Assembly: GCA_040510575.1 (NCBI GenBank)
Contig: JBEVIU010000166.1
Span: 1 to 18,508, forward strand
Length of the DNA stretch: 18,508 bases
From: DASUMF01 sp040510575
Lineage (GTDB): Bacteria; Actinomycetota; Acidimicrobiia; IMCC26256; DASPTH01
Direction: 5' to 3'
Shown: one piece after another, positions 6,643 through 13,813 of the stretch
Layout: every line of letters starts with the position of its first letter
Position numbering within the stretch: the first letter of the stretch is position 1
The notes under the pieces: model-generated
Seen by the model: only the letters and a program-made list of their open reading frames with translations
What the model was told of the DNA's origin: nothing
The model's database searches: none
Made by a program: the position numbers and the translations under genes

Positions 6643-7947
6643 ATGCGCGACACCGCCGGCGACACGTCGCGCGATTGGATCGACCGTGACGCGGCCGTCG
6701 TGTGGCACGGCTTCACGCAGATGGCCACGTACGGCGACCACGCGCCGATCGTCGTCGACCATGCCGACGGGCACGAGCTCGTTGCCGTCGACGGCCGCCG
6801 TTACCTCGACGCGATCTCGTCGCTGTGGGTGAACACGCTGGGTCACCGCGTCCCCGAGCTCGACGAGGCACTCCGAGCGCAGATCGACCGCGGCGCGCAC
6901 TCGACCATGTTGGGCAACGGCAATCGAGTGGTTGTCGAGCTGTCGGAGGCGCTCGCGGCGGTGGTCCCTGTCGACGGTCCGCACTTCCTCTACGCCTCCG
7001 ACGGCGCATCGGCGGTGGAGCAGGCGCTCAAGATCGCGTTCCAGTACTGGGTGAACCGCGGCGTCGAAGGACGCACCTCCTTCCTCGCCTTCGGTGGTGC
7101 GTATCACGGCGACACGATCGGTGCGCTCTCACTCGGCGACGGCAGCTTCGGCACCGCGATCTTCGACCCGCTGAGATTTCCAGTGCTGCGCGCGCCGGCG
7201 TTCAGCGAGCCGTCGTGCTTCGACGTCGCGACGGAGATGGTGCGTCGCCACGCGACCGAGCTTGCCGCGGTGGTCGTCGAGCCGCTGGTCCAAGGTGCGG
7301 CGGGCATGCAGCTCGCCGACGCCGACGGACTGCGCGCGCTCGGCGATGCCTGTCGCGCCCACGACGTGTTGCTCGTGTGCGACGAGGTGGCCACCGGCTT
7401 CGGCCGCACCGGCACCCTGTTCGCGTCGGAGCAGTGCGGGCTCCGCCCCGATCTCCTCGTGCTCGGCAAGGGCCTCACCGCGGGATACCTCCCGATGTCG
7501 GCCACGGTCGCGAGCGACGAGATCTACTCGAGCTTCCTCGGACCCGACCCGGGGGCGCGTGCGCTCTCCCACGGCCACTCGTACTCGGGGAACGCCCTCG
7601 CCGCGGCCGTCGCGCTCCGTCACCTCGAGCTGCTCACCGCGTGGTCGGTGCTCGACAACGTGAACGCCCGATCGGCCGAGCTGCGCGGGCTGCTCGACGA
7701 CCGCATCGCACCACACCCAGCGGTGCGCGACGTCCGCCTCTGCGGGCTCATGGGCGGGGTCGAGCTGCACGAGCACGTCGGAGCGCTCGCGGGTCGACGG
7801 GTCAGCGCGGCGGCAGTCGAGCGCGGCGTGTTGCTCCGGCCGCTCGGTGATGTCGTGGTGCTCATGCCGCCGCTCACGATCACGTCGACCGAGCTGCACC
7901 GGATCGTGCACGCGCTCGCCGGCGCGCTCGACGAGGTCGCACCATGA
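6643..7947 (+). CDS. bioA: Adenosylmethionine-8-amino-7-oxononanoate aminotransferase BioA
   Basis: 434-residue class III PLP aminotransferase. It transfers the amino group of S-adenosylmethionine to KAPA, giving DAPA, the antepenultimate step of biotin synthesis. Seen: W-H-G-F-T-Q-M at 21-27, matching the BioA substrate-pocket region; Y-L-D-A-I-S-S-L-W at 54-62; Y-A-S-D-G at 117-121; G-A-Y-H-G-D-T at 152-158; the PLP-binding D247-E-V-A-T-G-F-G-R-T-G; and the Schiff-base Lys276 in L-G-K-G-L-T-A-G. Length is normal. Its stop overlaps the bioF ATG by 4 bp (ATGA), so coupling is expected. No biotin repressor site was recognised upstream of the operon. Confidence 0.95.
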   Translation: MRDTAGDTSRDWIDRDAAVVWHGFTQMATYGDHAPIVVDHADGHELVAVDGRRYLDAISSLWVNTLGHRVPELDEALRAQIDRGAHSTMLGNGNRVVVELSEALAAVVPVDGPHFLYASDGASAVEQALKIAFQYWVNRGVEGRTSFLAFGGAYHGDTIGALSLGDGSFGTAIFDPLRFPVLRAPAFSEPSCFDVATEMVRRHATELAAVVVEPLVQGAAGMQLADADGLRALGDACRAHDVLLVCDEVATGFGRTGTLFASEQCGLRPDLLVLGKGLTAGYLPMSATVASDEIYSSFLGPDPGARALSHGHSYSGNALAAAVALRHLELLTAWSVLDNVNARSAELRGLLDDRIAPHPAVRDVRLCGLMGGVELHEHVGALAGRRVSAAAVERGVLLRPLGDVVVLMPPLTITSTELHRIVHALAGALDEVAP

Positions 7948-9074
7948 ACGAGGCGACGCGCGAACCGGCGAATTGGCGCGAGTGGAGCGAGCGTGAGGCC
8001 GGCGAGATCCGCCGCCGCGGTCAGTGGCGCGCTCCGGTGGATCTCGATGCCGACGGGCCCGAAGGCAAGCTGACCGACGGACGCGCGGTGGTGTCGTTCG
8101 CATCGAACGACTACCTCGGGCTGACCCAGCACCCGACAGTGATCGCGGCTGCCCACGCGGCCCTCGACCGCTGGGGAACGGGCGCCGGCGCCGCTCGCCT
8201 CATCGTGGGCTCGCGGCCGGTGCACTCCGAGCTCGAGATGGCGCTCGCCGACTGGAAGCACAGCGAACGAGCCGTCCTGTTCAGTACTGGCTTCGGGGCC
8301 AACCTCGGCGTGCTGACCACCTTCGCCGGCCCCGACGTGCTCGTGTGCTCCGACGAGCTGAACCATGCCTCGATCATCGACGGGCGCAGGCTGGCGGGCG
8401 CGCAACTCGCCGTGTACCGCCACTGCGATGCCGCACACGTCGACGAGCTGCTCGGCGCAGCCACTGCCGCACGTGCGGTGGTCGTGTCGGAGTCGGTGTT
8501 CTCGATGGACGGCGATGTCGCGCCGATCGACGACCTGATCGATGTGTGCGCTCGCCGCGGTGCGCTCCTCGTGCTGGACGAGGCGCATTCGGTGCTCGGT
8601 GCCGATCCGGGCTCGATCCCCGGTGACGTGCTGCGCGTCGGCACGCTGTCGAAGACGCTCGGCTCACTCGGGGGATTCGTCGCGGGGCCCACCCGCTTCA
8701 CCGACCTGCTCGTGAACCAGGCGCGGTCGTACATCTTCACCACTGCATCGACGCCGGCCGACGCGGCGGCCGCGGCGGCCGCGCTCGCCGTGGTGCGATC
8801 GGCCGAGGGCGATGCACTGCGCGCCCGCCTGCGCGGCCACGTCGAGCGACTGCGGCCCGGTCATCCGTCGCCCATCGTTCCGTACCTCTGCGGCGACGAG
8901 CGGGCCGCGCTCGAGGCCGCGTCCGCCTTGCTCGACGAAGGGCTCCTCGTGACCGCGATCCGGCCGCCGACGGTCCCGCCGGGCACGTCCCGGCTCCGCG
9001 TGACCGTCAGCGCCGCGCACACCGACGAGCAGGTGGACCGTCTCGCGCGCGCCCTCGCGACGCGATTCCCGTGA
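7944..9074 (+). CDS. bioF: 8-amino-7-oxononanoate synthase BioF
   Basis: 376-residue alpha-oxoamine synthase. It condenses pimeloyl-thioester with alanine, releasing CO2, to give KAPA. Seen: S-F-A-S-N-D-Y-L-G-L at 51-60; G-T-G-A-G-A-A-R-L-I-V-G-S at 78-90; H141 in L-N-H-A-S-I-I-D-G, which stacks on PLP; D212-E-A-H-S for the pyridine nitrogen; and Lys237 in G-T-L-S-K-T-L-G for the Schiff base. A nearly continuous alanine run at about 270-281 is the only low-complexity part. It overlaps both neighbours by 4 bp (ATGA with bioA, GTGA with bioD). The order A-F-D is that of mycobacterial clusters. The source of the pimeloyl precursor (BioC/BioH or BioW/BioI type) is not visible here. Confidence 0.95.
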   Translation: MNEATREPANWREWSEREAGEIRRRGQWRAPVDLDADGPEGKLTDGRAVVSFASNDYLGLTQHPTVIAAAHAALDRWGTGAGAARLIVGSRPVHSELEMALADWKHSERAVLFSTGFGANLGVLTTFAGPDVLVCSDELNHASIIDGRRLAGAQLAVYRHCDAAHVDELLGAATAARAVVVSESVFSMDGDVAPIDDLIDVCARRGALLVLDEAHSVLGADPGSIPGDVLRVGTLSKTLGSLGGFVAGPTRFTDLLVNQARSYIFTTASTPADAAAAAAALAVVRSAEGDALRARLRGHVERLRPGHPSPIVPYLCGDERAALEAASALLDEGLLVTAIRPPTVPPGTSRLRVTVSAAHTDEQVDRLARALATRFP

Positions 9075-9715
9075 GCGACGGCCCGGCACGCCCAGCCCAG
9101 CTCGGGTTCGTCGCGGGCACCGGCACCGGGGTGGGCAAGACGTGGTGGACGGCTGCGCTCGCGCGGGCGCTGCGAGCGGCCGGATCGACGGTTGCAGTGC
9201 GCAAGCCGGTGCAGTCGTGTGATCCTGATGAATCGACCGACGCAGAGGCGCTTGCGGCCGCGTCGGGCGAGGCCGTCGACGCTGTCACCCCTGCGCACCG
9301 CACGTATCGCGTCGCGTGGGCGCCCCCGATGGCGGCCGACCACCTCGGACTCCCCCCGTTCAGCGTGGGTGACCTCGTTCGCGAATTGGCGTGGCCGCCG
9401 ATCGTCGACGTCGGGCTCGTCGAAGGCGTCGGCGGACCTCGCTCGCCTCTGGCGTCCGACGGAGACAACGTCACGTTGGTCGACGCGCTGCGGCCCGATG
9501 TCGTCGTGCTCGTTGCCGACGCCGGTCTCGGCTCCGTGAACGCGGTGCGGCTCGCGACCGCACCGCTCGCCGCGCACCCGCTCGTGGTCGCGCTGAATCG
9601 CTATGCCGACGAGGAGCTCCACCAGCGCAACCGCGCGACGCTCGAGTCCGACGGCCTCACCGTGGTCACTGCGCCCATCGAGCTCGTTGCGACGCTCAGG
9701 GGGTTCGCCCCGTGA
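9071..9715 (+). CDS. bioD: ATP-dependent dethiobiotin synthetase BioD
   Basis: 214 residues; carboxylates DAPA with CO2 and ATP to form dethiobiotin. The P-loop G-T-G-T-G-V-G-K-T is at 16-24 with Lys23; most BioD have Asp where the second G-T-G here has Gly. Also seen are R-K-P-V-Q-S at 44-49 and the E-G-V-G-G loop, equivalent to the usual E-G-A-G-G. GTG 9071 is the start because it gives a 4-bp overlap with the bioF stop. The final step gene, bioB, is not in the window. The 3' end overlaps the convergent gene by 20 bp (9696-9715), with no room for a separate terminator. Confidence 0.93.
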   Translation: MSDGPARPAQLGFVAGTGTGVGKTWWTAALARALRAAGSTVAVRKPVQSCDPDESTDAEALAAASGEAVDAVTPAHRTYRVAWAPPMAADHLGLPPFSVGDLVRELAWPPIVDVGLVEGVGGPRSPLASDGDNVTLVDALRPDVVVLVADAGLGSVNAVRLATAPLAAHPLVVALNRYADEELHQRNRATLESDGLTVVTAPIELVATLRGFAP

Positions 9716-10268
9716 ACGCCGCGAGCTTGTCCTGCAGGGGTGCGTCGGCGGCGACCGACACCTCGGCGCCGAACACGCCCGAGGCGCGCCAGTCGGTGCT
9801 GATCATCTGCTGCGCGATCCCGATCGCCGTGTCGAGCACGTCGGCGTCGAGCTCCATGCCCTGATCGCTGCCCCGCGCCAGGTCCCACGCGTGCGTGGTC
9901 ACGTCGAAGATCGCGATGTCGAGCGCAGCGCCGGCGGGCATCTCGCCGAAGGGCAGCACGACCATCTTGTCGAGCACTCCAGGCGGCGAATACGCGTCGA
10001 GCGCCTGATCCGACGCCGCCCTGAACGCCGCCTTGTAGTCGGCACCGAGGTTGTCGCCCGTCATGATCTCGCCGAGCTGCGCGTCGGGCACCGAGCCTTC
10101 CGATGCCGCGAGCGCGAACATCTTCGCCCCGCCCGTGATGTGGTTGAGCACGTCCCGGACGGTCCAGTCGTCGCACGGTGTCGCGTTGTCGAGCTGCGCG
10201 GGCTCGATCCCGTCGACGATCCGCTGCGTCTCCTGCAACACCTTGGTCATCACTGCGAGCTGATCCAC
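9696..10268 (-). CDS. TIGR03086-type / maleylpyruvate isomerase-like DinB-fold protein
   Basis: 190 residues of the mycothiol-dependent maleylpyruvate isomerase-like (MDMPI/DinB-fold) superfamily, a large actinobacterial paralogue family of mostly unknown reactions. Seen: D34-W-T-V-R-D-V-L-N-H43 with the first metal His, and T-T-H126-A-W-D129-L-A-R, the second His/Asp block typical of TIGR03086. The fold is a four-helix bundle that binds a divalent metal. GTG 10268 was chosen because GGGGGAG at 10275-10281 sits 6 nt upstream. It lies 35 bp downstream of the ketopantoate-reductase-like gene on the same strand, so co-transcription is likely. The substrate is unknown. Confidence 0.85.
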   Translation of the reverse strand: MDQLAVMTKVLQETQRIVDGIEPAQLDNATPCDDWTVRDVLNHITGGAKMFALAASEGSVPDAQLGEIMTGDNLGADYKAAFRAASDQALDAYSPPGVLDKMVVLPFGEMPAGAALDIAIFDVTTHAWDLARGSDQGMELDADVLDTAIGIAQQMISTDWRASGVFGAEVSVAADAPLQDKLAAFTGRTP

Positions 10269-10303
10269 GTCGGTCTCCCCCTCTGAAACTGGCCCCTCGA
10301 CCA

Positions 10304-11317
10304 CTAGCGCTCTGACCCTGGCGCGTGCTCCCGGGCCGCGGATCGTTCGCTCCCGTCGACGGCCCGGATCACTTCGTCGGCCGAGGTCGCGCCGGGCGCC
10401 ACTCCTCGGCGTGCGGCACCGTTGGCGAGGCGCTGCAGCGCAGCATTGACGGGGGTCGGTACGCCGTGCAGCCGTCCGAGGAGCACGATCTCGCCATTGA
10501 GGTAGTCGGCCTCGATCGCGCCCGTTCCGCGCGCCAGGCTCTGCCACGACGACGAGCCCGGTCGTGTGCCGGCCGACGGCCCGCGCCACGGGAACAGGTC
10601 ACCGCGCCGTTCGACGTCTTCGTCGCGTGAAGCCACGTCGATCCCCGCCGCCGCGAGCACTGCGTCGCCTTCTGCGCGCGCCCGCGCGTGCAGTCCATCG
10701 ATTCGCTGCTCGGAGCCGATGAGCGCATCGATCGCGTTGCCGAGGTTGTTGAGGAGCTTCCGATACTTCCAGCGCATCACATCGGCGCGGGGCTCGGACA
10801 CGAACGTGGCGGACGAGAAGATGCTCGCGATCTCGGACGCGGTGTCGTCGACTCCCGACGGCGCGCGTCCGATGTCGAGGATCCCGGTGACGGGCGCCGC
10901 GTTCGCTTCGACCACGCCGGCTTCGAGGTGCAGGGCGGGCAGCACCACGCACACCGCGTACACGTTCGCGAAGTGGCGCAGTGCCTCGCGCTCGTTCGCC
11001 ACCCCGTTCTGCAGACACACGATCGGCGTGTCGACGGCGGCCACGTCGCGCAGCGCCTGCAACACCCCGACGGTGTCCTGACTCTTCACGCACACGAGGA
11101 CGACGTCGCCGTTGCGCAGTGGCACGTCGGCCGGCGACGCGTACACCGGGAGCGCGAGCGTCACATCCTCGCCCGGCGCCACGAGCCGAAGACCGCCGTC
11201 GCGGACGGCATCATGGTGCGCACCGCGCGCCACGAGCAGCACGTCGTTGCCATGTTGGTGGAGCCTGGCTCCCACGACACCGCCGATCGCACCCGCACCC
11301 ACCACGACGAAGCGCAT
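10304..11317 (-). CDS. 2-dehydropantoate 2-reductase (ketopantoate reductase) family protein
   Basis: 337 residues with an N-terminal NADP-binding Rossmann fold (G7-A-G-A-I-G-G13) and an all-helical C-terminal domain. Lys187 in W-K-Y-R-K-L-L-N-N corresponds to the catalytic Lys of PanE. The C-terminal signature I-E-A-D-Y-L-N-G-E-I-V at 268-278 and H-G-V-P-T-P-V-N at 284-291 are family hallmarks. PanE makes pantoate for CoA, but actinobacteria carry several paralogues with other 2-oxoacid substrates. No panB or panC is near, so I do not assign panE. The ATG at 11317 is supported by AAAGGTGA at 11329-11322. It diverges from the intradiol dioxygenase gene. Confidence 0.88.
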   Translation of the reverse strand: MRFVVVGAGAIGGVVGARLHQHGNDVLLVARGAHHDAVRDGGLRLVAPGEDVTLALPVYASPADVPLRNGDVVLVCVKSQDTVGVLQALRDVAAVDTPIVCLQNGVANEREALRHFANVYAVCVVLPALHLEAGVVEANAAPVTGILDIGRAPSGVDDTASEIASIFSSATFVSEPRADVMRWKYRKLLNNLGNAIDALIGSEQRIDGLHARARAEGDAVLAAAGIDVASRDEDVERRGDLFPWRGPSAGTRPGSSSWQSLARGTGAIEADYLNGEIVLLGRLHGVPTPVNAALQRLANGAARRGVAPGATSADEVIRAVDGSERSAAREHAPGSER

Positions 11318-11435
11318 CCGGTCACCTTTGCACACCCGGCTCAGGATGCTCACAGTGCCGGCGGGGCACACTCTCAGCACCCCCTGGAGACGCAGCGGAG
11401 TCGACCAGACAACGAGGAGCACGAGGTCGGGACCC

Positions 11436-12203
11436 ATGAAGAGCTGGTTGCGAGACAGTGCGGACGTGTTGAGCCGGCGAGAGGCGCTGAGCATGTTCGG
11501 CGTCGCCGGCGTGGCGCTGGTCGCGGCCGCGTGCTCCGACGGGGGGTCCAACGACAACGCGGAGGGCACCGCAACGGCGAACTCCGCGAAGACGAAGGCC
11601 GCCTCGACAACCACCACGAGCCCCGCGAACGCGACCACGACCGGCGCGGCCACCACCGTCGACTGCGTGCTCACGCCCGAGATGACCGAAGGCCCCTACT
11701 ACCTCGACGATCAGGTGATCCGTCGCGACGTCACCGAGGGCAAGACCGGCATCCCACTGCAGCTCGACCTCACGGTCGCCGACGCGTCGTCCTGTACGCC
11801 CATCCCGGGATTGATGGTCGAGATCTGGCACGCCGACGCCGAGGGCGCGTACTCAGGCTTTGGGGCCGGCGGCTCGACCACCACCTTCCTCCGCGGTGGC
11901 CAGAACGCCGACACCAACGGGAAGGTCCAGTTCAACACCATCTACCCCGGCTGGTACCAGGGTCGCACCGTGCACATCCACGTGAAGGTGCACGACGGCA
12001 ACACCGTGCACACCACCCAGCTCTTCTTCGACCAGACCCTCACCAACGAGGTGTTCACCCGCTCCCCCTATCAGGGACACTCCGGGGGGACCACCAACTC
12101 CCAGGACAACATCTTCAGCGGTGGCGGGACCTCGACCACGTTGAAGACGAGCGAGTCGGGCAACGGCTACCTCGGCACGTTGGTCATGGGCGTGCAGCGC
12201 TGA
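11436..12203 (+). CDS. Secreted (Tat/lipoprotein) intradiol ring-cleavage dioxygenase
   Basis: 255 residues. The N-terminus has a twin-arginine motif S13-R-R-E-A-L18, a hydrophobic stretch 21-32, and Cys33 after A-A-A, so export by Tat and lipid anchoring are predicted. Residues 34-74 are a Ser/Thr/Ala-rich linker. The catalytic domain begins near E-G-P-Y-Y at 85-89. The non-haem Fe(III) set appears intact: Tyr139 in E-G-A-Y-S, Tyr174 in P-G-W-Y, Arg177, His180 and His182 in R-T-V-H-I-H. The family opens catechol-like rings between the hydroxyls with O2; extracellular members act on aromatics outside the cytoplasm. The particular substrate is unknown. ATG 11436 was taken because it puts the Tat motif near the N-terminus, with a GAGG/GGG-rich stretch upstream. 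Confidence 0.9.
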   Translation: MKSWLRDSADVLSRREALSMFGVAGVALVAAACSDGGSNDNAEGTATANSAKTKAASTTTTSPANATTTGAATTVDCVLTPEMTEGPYYLDDQVIRRDVTEGKTGIPLQLDLTVADASSCTPIPGLMVEIWHADAEGAYSGFGAGGSTTTFLRGGQNADTNGKVQFNTIYPGWYQGRTVHIHVKVHDGNTVHTTQLFFDQTLTNEVFTRSPYQGHSGGTTNSQDNIFSGGGTSTTLKTSESGNGYLGTLVMGVQR

Positions 12204-12239
12204 CGCGCCGCACTCACACCGGGCTGAACCGAGCGGTGG

Positions 12240-12512
12240 TCAGGCTGCGGAACGCGGCCGATCCTCGTAGGCCTGGCCGTCGCGGGCGACGAACGGCAGG
12301 CCGGCGTCACGCTCGAGGAACTCGGCCATCCAGTGCACGGCGACGCGCCGGGTCACGAACTGCGGTCGCGGGTCCGAGCCGTGGCGCCACTCCCACACGC
12401 TGTGGCCCTGGTCGGTCTCGTACTGGGCGAGGCGAAAGCCGGCGTCTGCGGCGCGGGCGATCACGGCCTGGTCTTCGAGCTCGAGCATCAACGGGTTCAT
12501 CGTGGTCGACAT
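12240..12512 (-). CDS. Small conserved-looking hypothetical protein
   Basis: 90 residues with no family I recognise. It is soluble-looking and mixed-charge, with no signal or membrane segment. It has a short acidic N-terminal helix (E-L-E-D-Q-A-V-I-A-R) and an aromatic central block (W-E-W-R-H, then H-W-M-A-E-F-L-E-R) that reads like a real folded protein. Codon use matches its neighbours and the opposite strand carries no better candidate. ATG 12512 is the longest start; ATG 12500 is an alternative. It is convergent with the dioxygenase gene (36 bp gap) and divergent from the GGDEF-like gene. The function is unknown. Confidence 0.6.
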   Translation of the reverse strand: MSTTMNPLMLELEDQAVIARAADAGFRLAQYETDQGHSVWEWRHGSDPRPQFVTRRVAVHWMAEFLERDAGLPFVARDGQAYEDRPRSAA

Positions 12513-12626
12513 GGCGATCCGTTACCCGCGGTCCAGCAGGGCGAAACCAGCCCGGCTCAAGGACTCGGGGGGTGGATGCCGATGCACTGGTCGGGCGGAT
12601 CGACGGGCAATTCCGGGAGGGTCACG

Positions 12627-13067
12627 ATGACGATGCTCTACGCGGTGAAGGACCACGACGACGAGCTGCTGGCGCTGCTCGACCCGGTCACCCGACTGCC
12701 GGGGCGTGGCCTGTTCCTCGACCGGTGCGCGATCGCGCTCACTCGAGCCCGGCGATCCCGCACGTCGCTCGGCATCATCTCCATCACGTCGACTGCGCTC
12801 GACGACTGCGACGACGCGACGCGTGATGTGGTTCGACGCCGCATCGCCGTCGCCGCGCTGTCGGTGGTGCGCGCTGACGACACGGTTGCCCGCTTCGACG
12901 ACCGCTTCGCCATCGTGTGCAACGAGCTGCGAAACCGCAAGGACCTCGCCACCATCACGACACGCTTGGTGAACGTGCTCCAGCACCAGGCAGGCAGCGT
13001 GAACTCGACGCTCGTCGATCCCATGACGAGCGCCGCCCAGCTGCTCGAGCTCGTCGACCACGCCTGA
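12627..13067 (+). CDS. Degenerate GGDEF-domain protein
   Basis: 146 residues. D19-P-V-T-R-L-P-G-R-G-L-F-L-D-R at 19-33 matches the opening of diguanylate cyclase domains (D-x-L-T-G-L-P-N-R). R82-A-D-D-T-V-A-R-F precedes the position where GGDEF should be. Here that motif reads F-D-D-R-F at 90-94, so the catalytic Gly-Gly-Asp-Glu is lost and no metal/GTP site remains. The metal-binding Asp after beta-1 is also not evident. No sensory or EAL domain is attached and the domain is shorter than usual. It may be a cyclic-di-GMP-independent regulator or a decaying relict. The ATG at 12627 has an excellent ribosome site (GGGAGG at 12615-12620, 6 nt spacing). Confidence 0.75.
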   Translation: MTMLYAVKDHDDELLALLDPVTRLPGRGLFLDRCAIALTRARRSRTSLGIISITSTALDDCDDATRDVVRRRIAVAALSVVRADDTVARFDDRFAIVCNELRNRKDLATITTRLVNVLQHQAGSVNSTLVDPMTSAAQLLELVDHA

Positions 13068-13088
13068 AGCGCAATTCGCACGCGAGGC

Positions 13089-13274
13089 TCAGGGCTCGAA
13101 CCCGACCTCGTTGATCTGTTCCGCAATCAGCTCCTGCACCTCGAACACGCGCGCCCACAGTTCGCGGCGGCGATCGCCGTCGTCCGGGCCGAGCCCGCCG
13201 ATCGTCTCCACGAGACCGTGCTGCTCGCGTATCAGCGCTGCGATGCGCTCGCCATGCTCGTCGCCAGGGATCAC
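13089..13274 (-). CDS. Short helical hypothetical protein
   Basis: 61 residues, charged and strongly helical, with two predicted helices (E-R-I-A-A-L-I-R-E-Q-H, then R-R-E-L-W-A-R-V-F-E-V-Q-E-L-I-A-E-Q-I) joined by a Gly/Asp-rich turn. No family is recognised; it could be a small dimerising or regulatory protein. GTG 13274 is proposed because TACCGT lies 6 nt upstream (13286-13281), near leaderless spacing. A longer frame up to 13328 would add a basic, unlikely leader. It ends 21 bp from the convergent GGDEF-like gene. Confidence 0.5.
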   Translation of the reverse strand: MIPGDEHGERIAALIREQHGLVETIGGLGPDDGDRRRELWARVFEVQELIAEQINEVGFEP

Positions 13275-13453
13275 TCCGGAACGGTACCCCGAACGAGATC
13301 GACACCCCCTTCGTCGGTCGAACGTCACACCGGGCGCGCCGCGATGGCCACGGCGACCGACGTTGCGTTACCGTGCTTGCAGGGTGAAGTGGGCGCTCCC
13401 CGAGTGGGCAGGTCGTAGGCGGGCACCGATTCACTCTCGAGGGGACCACCGCC

Positions 13454-13630
13454 GTGGGCGAGCCGCGCCGATGCCTTCATTGCGGACAACCGGCGGACTA
13501 CCCGGTGACCGACGAGTCGGGCGCGATGCACGGCTGGATCTGCTCCGACTGTGATCATCGGCTGCGTCGCCGGCGTCACCGTCCCTGGCGACGCGTCCGG
13601 CGATTCCTCCGCCACACCTTCGGCGGCTAG
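13454..13630 (+). CDS. Small zinc-ribbon protein
   Basis: 58 residues beginning at GTG 13454. Two Cys pairs, C7-L-H-C10 and C30-S-D-C33, separated by 19 residues, form a likely zinc ribbon. The C-terminal 24 residues are rich in Arg (R-L-R-R-R-R-H-R-P-W-R-R-V-R-R), suggesting nucleic-acid or ribosome binding. GAGGGG at 13439-13444 lies 9 nt before the start. Its size puts it below common gene-calling cut-offs. It is convergent with the tRNA-Lys gene. I do not recognise the family by name; the function is inferred only as nucleic-acid binding. Confidence 0.65.
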   Translation: MGEPRRCLHCGQPADYPVTDESGAMHGWICSDCDHRLRRRRHRPWRRVRRFLRHTFGG

Positions 13631-13658
13631 ACGATCGGGCGATACGCGAACCGGCGCT

Positions 13659-13734
13659 TGGTGGGCCGCCAGGGACTCGAACCCTGGACCAGCGGATTAA
13701 AAGTCCGATGCTCTGCCAACTGAGCTAGCGGCCC
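13659..13734 (-). tRNA. tRNA-Lys (anticodon TTT)
   Basis: Read leftward from 13734: acceptor GGGCCGC pairs with GCGGCCC (7 bp), the D-stem is GCTC/GAGC, the anticodon loop is CTTTTAA with anticodon TTT, and the T-stem CAGGG/CCCTG closes the loop TTCGAGT. The discriminator is A, and CCA is encoded at 13661-13659. One pair at the base of the anticodon stem (U-C) is imperfect. Confidence 0.96.
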
Positions 13735-13800
13735 GCCGATCATTCTCGCAGGTGAACGCGCGCTGCGTTCGCTCCGGTTCGAGCGAGGCGACGGTGGCTC

Positions 13801-13806
13801 TAGAGT
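13801..13806 (+). promoter_or_regulatory. -10 element of a leaderless promoter for the cupin gene
   Basis: TAGAGT fits TAnnnT and is exactly 7 nt before the ATG at 13814, the same geometry as at the HIT gene. A weak -35 (TTCGAG, 13778-13783) lies 17 nt upstream. No Shine-Dalgarno is present. Confidence 0.5.
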
Positions 13807-13813
13807 CCTGCCG

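Noticed and set aside
12204..12239. Possible terminator after the dioxygenase gene
   Set aside because: No stable hairpin with matching arms or T-run could be built by eye.
10688..12826. 712-codon rightward open frame
   Set aside because: It runs antisense to the ketopantoate-reductase-like gene, then out of frame with the dioxygenase. Its composition is low-complexity Arg/His and it matches no family.
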